Shown here: positions 6,030 through 9,382 of the stretch, piece by piece | Layout: each line of letters opens with the position of its first letter | Numbering within the stretch: the stretch's first letter is position 1 | NCBI GenBank assembly: GCA_015492875.1 | Contig: WGEI01000142.1 | Location: 1 to 9,382 of the forward strand | Length of the DNA stretch: 9,382 bases | DNA from: Anaerolineae bacterium | GTDB lineage: Bacteria; Chloroflexota; Anaerolineae; Aggregatilineales; Phototrophicaceae | Direction: 5' to 3' | Notes under the pieces: generated by a model | Seen by the model: the letters and a program-made list of their open reading frames with translations, nothing else | What the model was told of the DNA's origin: nothing | Databases searched by the model: none | Position numbers and translations under genes: made by a program

Positions 6030-7835
6030 ATGAACGAACGCATTCTACTCGTCCAACTCGCCGATATTGGCGACCTCATCCTAATTACGCCAGCCATATC
6101 TGCTTTACGCGAAGCACATCCTGCGGCGCATATTGGGCTATTGGCGCTCAATCACGCCATACCCGTTATTGAAGGCACAGGGTTAGTTGATGAAATTATT
6201 GCATTAGATAGACAGGGTTTTAATAGCACCTACGCTTTTTTCTCGCCTACCAACATCAAACGATTGTGGCAGTTGAATTATGACACCGTGATTTATTTCC
6301 ACCATTTCACGTTAAAAGCAGGAACATTGAAATTTGCGCTCATCAGCTGGCTATGTGGCGCAAAGCGGCGCGTGGGGCTGGATAATGGTAATGGCTGGTT
6401 TCTCACGCATCGCCTACCCGATGGCGGTTTTGGCGCTATCCATCAGGCGCAATACTGGCTCAATCTGGTGGGGTTATTGGGGGCGAAAACCGAGCCGCGC
6501 CCTCTCACTATAGCCAGCGCAGAGGCCGCTATTTTGCCCAAAAGCGAAACGCCGCGCGTTATCATCCACCCCGGTAGCGGCGGGTATAGCCCGGCTAGGC
6601 GCTGGCCAGCCGAGTATTTTGCAACAGTGGCACAAGCGCTATATCATGAGCTTAATGCAGATATTGTGTTGGTGGGGACAGAAAACGACCATGCCGATAT
6701 TGTGCAAAAAATGGCCGATGTTCCTATAACGAACTTGAGCGGGCAAACAACTTTAACTCAGTTAGCGGCTTTGCTGAAAACAGCGGATGTATTCATCGGC
6801 GCAGATAGCGGGGTCAGCCATATCGCTGCCGCAGTGGGCGCGCCAGTCATCACAATCTTTGGGCCAAGCAATTATCAAGCATGGCATCCGTGGACACCAG
6901 AAGGCACGCTTGTTGTGCTCCATAGTGGAGCGGAATGTAGCCCTTGTAGTTATGTAAAGCATCATATCGGCCTGAGAGAAGGGTGTGCGGCGCGTACCTG
7001 CATGAAGACGATTACACCCTCCCAAGTCGTGAGTGTGGTAAAAGGGGTATTAAACGGACAAATTAGAGGCATACATTTACCCACTATCCCTCAAAAACAA
7101 CCATATGCCCATGAGCGTATATATATTTTAGGCGTGCCAATCGATGCCATTACATATGAGGATTGGCTCACATATATTGGTGAATGGGTGCAAAGTGGGC
7201 GTTTTCACCATGTTTGCACGACTAATCCTGAGTTTCTCATGGTAGCACAAAAAGACGACAACTTCCGTCATATTCTAGAGCGCGCAGACTTATGTGTGCC
7301 GGATGGTGTTGGGCTACTGTGGGCAGCGCGTCATTTAGGGAAACATTTGCCCCAGCGTGTCACTGGCTCTGATGGCGTGCCGATTATCGCCGAAAAAGCA
7401 GCAGAGAAAGGCTGGAAACTGTTTCTTCTGGGCGCGGGAGAGGGTATCGCCCAACGCACAGCGGACATTCTTCAAGAGCGGTATCCCAAATTGCAGATAG
7501 TGGGAGTTTACGCGGGTAGCCCTGCACCAGAAGAAGAAGACAGCATTGTGGAGCTGATTAACCGTAGTGGGGCGGATATTCTGTTTGTGGCTTATGGCGC
7601 ACCTCAACAAGACAAATGGATAGCGCGGAATGCGGGGCGGTTACGTGTAAAAATGGCGATGGGTGTTGGTGGGGCGTTTGATTTTATCGCGGGTGTTGTG
7701 CCCCGTGCGCCCTTGTGGATGCGCAATGCGGGTTTAGAATGGTTATACCGCCTGTATAAACAGCCATGGCGGATTGGACGTATGCTGAGGTTGCCGCGAT
7801 TTGTGATAGCGGTTCTTTTACGCGGCGAGAAATGA
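6030..7835 (+). CDS. Fused glycosyltransferase: GT9 (heptosyltransferase-like) + GT26 (WecG/TagA/CpsF)
   Basis: Two complete enzymes lie in one 601-residue chain. Residues 1-345 are a GT9 heptosyltransferase-like domain. It opens ILLVQLADIGDLILITPAI, has HPGSGGYSPARRWP (180-193), then GADSGVSHIAAAVGAPVITIFGPS ending near 280. The usual cysteine set follows: Cys303, Cys306, Cys319 and Cys324. A short linker (about 346-363) leads to a GT26 domain (364-601). This has CTTNPEFLMVAQ (Thr397/398), PDGVGLLWA with the probable catalytic Asp425, LLGAGEGIA, YGAPQQDKW and the C-terminal arm WMRNAGLEWLYRLYKQPWR, thought to bring TagA-type enzymes to the membrane lipid. GT26 enzymes add the second sugar (ManNAc, ManNAcA or Glc in known cases) to a polyprenyl-linked carrier; GT9 enzymes add heptose or related sugars. 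There is no frame break at the junction. The ATG at 6030 lacks a Shine-Dalgarno sequence. The next gene overlaps its stop by 4 bp. Confidence 0.92.
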   Translation: MNERILLVQLADIGDLILITPAISALREAHPAAHIGLLALNHAIPVIEGTGLVDEIIALDRQGFNSTYAFFSPTNIKRLWQLNYDTVIYFHHFTLKAGTLKFALISWLCGAKRRVGLDNGNGWFLTHRLPDGGFGAIHQAQYWLNLVGLLGAKTEPRPLTIASAEAAILPKSETPRVIIHPGSGGYSPARRWPAEYFATVAQALYHELNADIVLVGTENDHADIVQKMADVPITNLSGQTTLTQLAALLKTADVFIGADSGVSHIAAAVGAPVITIFGPSNYQAWHPWTPEGTLVVLHSGAECSPCSYVKHHIGLREGCAARTCMKTITPSQVVSVVKGVLNGQIRGIHLPTIPQKQPYAHERIYILGVPIDAITYEDWLTYIGEWVQSGRFHHVCTTNPEFLMVAQKDDNFRHILERADLCVPDGVGLLWAARHLGKHLPQRVTGSDGVPIIAEKAAEKGWKLFLLGAGEGIAQRTADILQERYPKLQIVGVYAGSPAPEEEDSIVELINRSGADILFVAYGAPQQDKWIARNAGRLRVKMAMGVGGAFDFIAGVVPRAPLWMRNAGLEWLYRLYKQPWRIGRMLRLPRFVIAVLLRGEK

Positions 7836-8224
7836 GGATGTATCATACGATGTATCTACCGAATATCGTCAATGCTCGACACGTAGATACCTATATGGTT
7901 GGCCCCCTATTGGTCACGGTGTTTACTGATTGCGAAGCAAGGGGATATGTACAATATGCGCATGTGCTCTTTGTACATGTGTTAGACCCGCAAGCCCCTT
8001 TTATGCTTCCAGAGCCAATGTTTGCTGTTGCGGCAGAAATTAGCCAATTCAGCAACTCTGACGCGCATTTTCTGGGGGTGTTCCCCGGTCACGGGCATCT
8101 CAATCTGGGCAGTTCTCCCGATTGGGCAGATTTATCAAAATTCACGCGGCGCGCCCTGCAAGTGGTGGGCGAGCACTTCAATATCAACAGCAAGCCTGTG
8201 CGCCTGCACAATACGGATGATTAG
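7832..8224 (+). CDS. Hypothetical protein, 130 residues
   Basis: I do not recognise this protein. It starts at an ATG overlapping the stop of the fused glycosyltransferase (ATGA at 7832-7835), a standard coupling arrangement. A second ATG at 7838 and a third at 7850 are also possible starts. It ends 2 bp before the kinase gene. The chain looks globular and soluble. Alternating hydrophobic stretches such as PLLVTVFTD and YAHVLFVHVLD suggest beta strands, followed by FLGVFPGHGHLNLG and an amphipathic C-terminal helix (KFTRRALQVVGEHF). No membrane segment, signal peptide or metal motif stands out beyond the GHGH histidines. The tight packing between glycan genes supports it being real. A guess at a role in glycan assembly rests on context alone. 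Confidence 0.7.
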   Translation: MRMYHTMYLPNIVNARHVDTYMVGPLLVTVFTDCEARGYVQYAHVLFVHVLDPQAPFMLPEPMFAVAAEISQFSNSDAHFLGVFPGHGHLNLGSSPDWADLSKFTRRALQVVGEHFNINSKPVRLHNTDD

Positions 8225-8226
8225 CC

Positions 8227-9228
8227 ATGCGTGAGCAGCTTAGGGCGGTTGTGGAAAAATTAGGCGGGCACCGCGTTGTCGTTATTGGGGATATTATCCT
8301 CGATGAATATATTACTGGCAACACCGCCCGCCTCAGCCGTGAAGCGCCTGTCCCTGTCCTAGAGTTCGAGTCTCGGCGGCACATTGCTGGTGGTGCGGCT
8401 AACCCCGCCGCTAATATCGCCACACTGGGCAGCACAGCGATACAGATTGGTCTGATTGGTGACGATAGCGCAGCGCAATTTTTACAACAAACGCTCGTCG
8501 ATGCTGGCATTCAAACGGAACTCATCCTGTGTAAAGGGCGGCCAACTACCGTGAAAATGCGGCTGATGGCGCAAATGGGCTTGAGATTTCCACAACAAGT
8601 TGCGCGGCTGGACACGCTATCCCGTAAGCCCATTGATGAAGGGACACAAAGGCGCATTATTACTTTATTGCAACGACACGCACAACAGGCTGGGGCATTC
8701 CTATTCTCCGATTATCACGGCGGTATGTTGACGCCTGCACTTGTGAAACAGGGGTGCGATATTGCCAAGCAGCACGATGTTTTTTTAGCGGCAGATGCGC
8801 AAGGCGCGCTGGATAAATATCGCGGGTTTGATTTGGTCAAATGCAATGCAGAAGAAGCGCAACTATATTTACAGCAAACGTTAGAAACGCATCAAGATTT
8901 TGCTGACGCAGCAGAGTATTTATGTGAAAAGTTGGATTTGCGTGGGGGTATGGTCATCACGCGGGGCGCACAGGGCGCCACTTTAGCCCTCTGTGGGCAG
9001 CAAGCGCTTCATTGCCCCGCACCAAAAGTGAGCGATGTTTATGATACTGTCGGCGCAGGGGATACCGCCATCGCGGTGATGACATTAGCGATTTTATCAG
9101 GGGCAAACTACTCAACTGCTGTCATGCTGGCCAATTATGCGAGCGGCATCGTTGTGCAGCATGTCGGCAATTATACCCCTACGGCAACGGAACTTCTGCA
9201 AGCGATAGCACATTATTCAGGTGGATAA
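8227..9228 (+). CDS. rfaE1: RfaE1-type PfkB sugar kinase (heptose-7-phosphate kinase-like)
   Basis: This 333-residue ribokinase-family enzyme matches the kinase half of HldE/RfaE. That enzyme phosphorylates D-glycero-beta-D-manno-heptose 7-phosphate at C1 on the way to ADP-heptose. Evidence is GDIILDEYITG (21-31), the diagnostic RLSREAPVPVLEF (35-47), and the PfkB signature AGGAANPAANIATLG (54-68). Also present are SDYHGGMLTP (161-170) and the ATP-site DTVGAGDT (273-280) with catalytic base Asp279. The ending ANYASGIVVQHVGNYTPTATELL is also RfaE-like. The chain stops after the kinase domain; the cytidylyltransferase-type second half of E. coli HldE is absent, and the next gene is unrelated, so the nucleotidyltransferase would have to be encoded elsewhere. 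It begins 2 bp after the preceding stop without a strong ribosome binding site. Substrate assignment is by family; another phosphosugar is possible. Confidence 0.85.
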   Translation: MREQLRAVVEKLGGHRVVVIGDIILDEYITGNTARLSREAPVPVLEFESRRHIAGGAANPAANIATLGSTAIQIGLIGDDSAAQFLQQTLVDAGIQTELILCKGRPTTVKMRLMAQMGLRFPQQVARLDTLSRKPIDEGTQRRIITLLQRHAQQAGAFLFSDYHGGMLTPALVKQGCDIAKQHDVFLAADAQGALDKYRGFDLVKCNAEEAQLYLQQTLETHQDFADAAEYLCEKLDLRGGMVITRGAQGATLALCGQQALHCPAPKVSDVYDTVGAGDTAIAVMTLAILSGANYSTAVMLANYASGIVVQHVGNYTPTATELLQAIAHYSGG

Positions 9229-9230
9229 CA

Positions 9231-9382
9231 ATGTATAACCCGCCAGACCCAAAAACCTACTTCGCCATTGTCTGGAAAATCGTCAAACAAATTCCTGAAG
9301 GGCGGGTTAGCACTTACGGACAAATCGCCTCAATGATTCCGCCACCGCACGACGTAGACCCTGAAACCTATCGCCGCTTAGC
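9231..9382 (+). CDS. MGMT-family alkyltransferase-like DNA-binding protein, 5' part only
   Basis: The first 50 codons are present; the gene runs off the right edge. ATG 9231 lies 2 bp after the kinase stop, with AGGTGG (9219-9224) upstream inside that gene. The visible part, FAIVWKIVKQIPEGRVSTYGQIA (residues 11-33), is the start of the DNA-binding winged-helix domain shared by O6-alkylguanine-DNA alkyltransferases (Ogt/MGMT) and alkyltransferase-like (ATL) proteins. There is no N-terminal Ada/Ogt-type domain, which favours the short ATL-type form. The region holding the Cys of the PCHR motif, which decides between repair enzyme and ATL, is outside the window. It is probably a passenger in the glycan operon rather than part of that pathway. 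Confidence 0.85.
   Translation, partial: MYNPPDPKTYFAIVWKIVKQIPEGRVSTYGQIASMIPPPHDVDPETYRRL

Noticed and set aside
7766..7831. Earlier ATG for the 130-residue hypothetical, adding 22 residues
   Set aside because: It would overlap the fused glycosyltransferase by 70 bp, whereas ATG 7832 gives a standard 4-bp ATGA overlap.

Overview
The window reads as a piece of chromosome from a free-living bacterium of roughly balanced base composition. It is densely packed, with short operons, start codons that overlap or nearly touch the preceding stop, and one tRNA without an encoded CCA end. The gene mix (polyprenyl-phosphate transporter of the DUF368 family, thiosulfate sulfurtransferase plus SufE, a GT9-WecG/TagA fusion, a stand-alone heptose-kinase-like protein, an alkyltransferase-like protein) would fit a Chloroflexota bacterium of the Anaerolineae type. 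This placement is inference from gene content and style and was not checked by any search. No phage, transposon, CRISPR or plasmid signature is visible, so this is ordinary core or envelope-biosynthesis DNA.

Layout. (1) Positions 1-376, minus strand: the start of a DUF368 membrane protein running off the left edge. (2) Positions 377-520: a divergent promoter region with a good minus-strand promoter, a perfect plus-strand -10 box and a small inverted repeat. (3) Positions 521-2208, plus: an isoaspartyl peptidase/asparaginase of the N-terminal nucleophile class, then an alpha/beta hydrolase whose ribosome binding site overlaps the upstream stop. (4) Positions 2293-3602, plus: a two-domain thiosulfate sulfurtransferase and a SufE-family protein 2 bp apart, a likely sulfur-relay pair, closed by a hairpin terminator that can serve both strands. 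(5) Positions 3634-3966, minus: tRNA-Cys(GCA) with its own promoter and terminator, followed at once by the promoter and gene of a 64-residue zinc-ribbon protein. (6) Positions 4104-9382, plus: a probable operon running off the right edge. It holds a six-helix membrane protein with an acidic tail, a GT4 glycosyltransferase, a 601-residue GT9+GT26 fused glycosyltransferase, an unrecognised 130-residue protein, an RfaE1-type sugar kinase and the start of an alkyltransferase-like (MGMT-family) protein.

How the parts work together. Block 6 looks like a cell-surface glycan locus. The GT4 enzyme and both halves of the fusion would build a lipid-linked or heptose-containing saccharide, and the RfaE1-like kinase would help supply activated heptose. 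The DUF368 protein at the left edge belongs to a family that recycles the polyprenyl-phosphate carrier such glycans are built on, though it lies in a separate transcription unit. The most striking non-coding feature is a 32-bp near-perfect palindrome at 5981-6012. It covers the stop codon of the GT4 gene and lies just before the fusion gene, which lacks a visible ribosome binding site.
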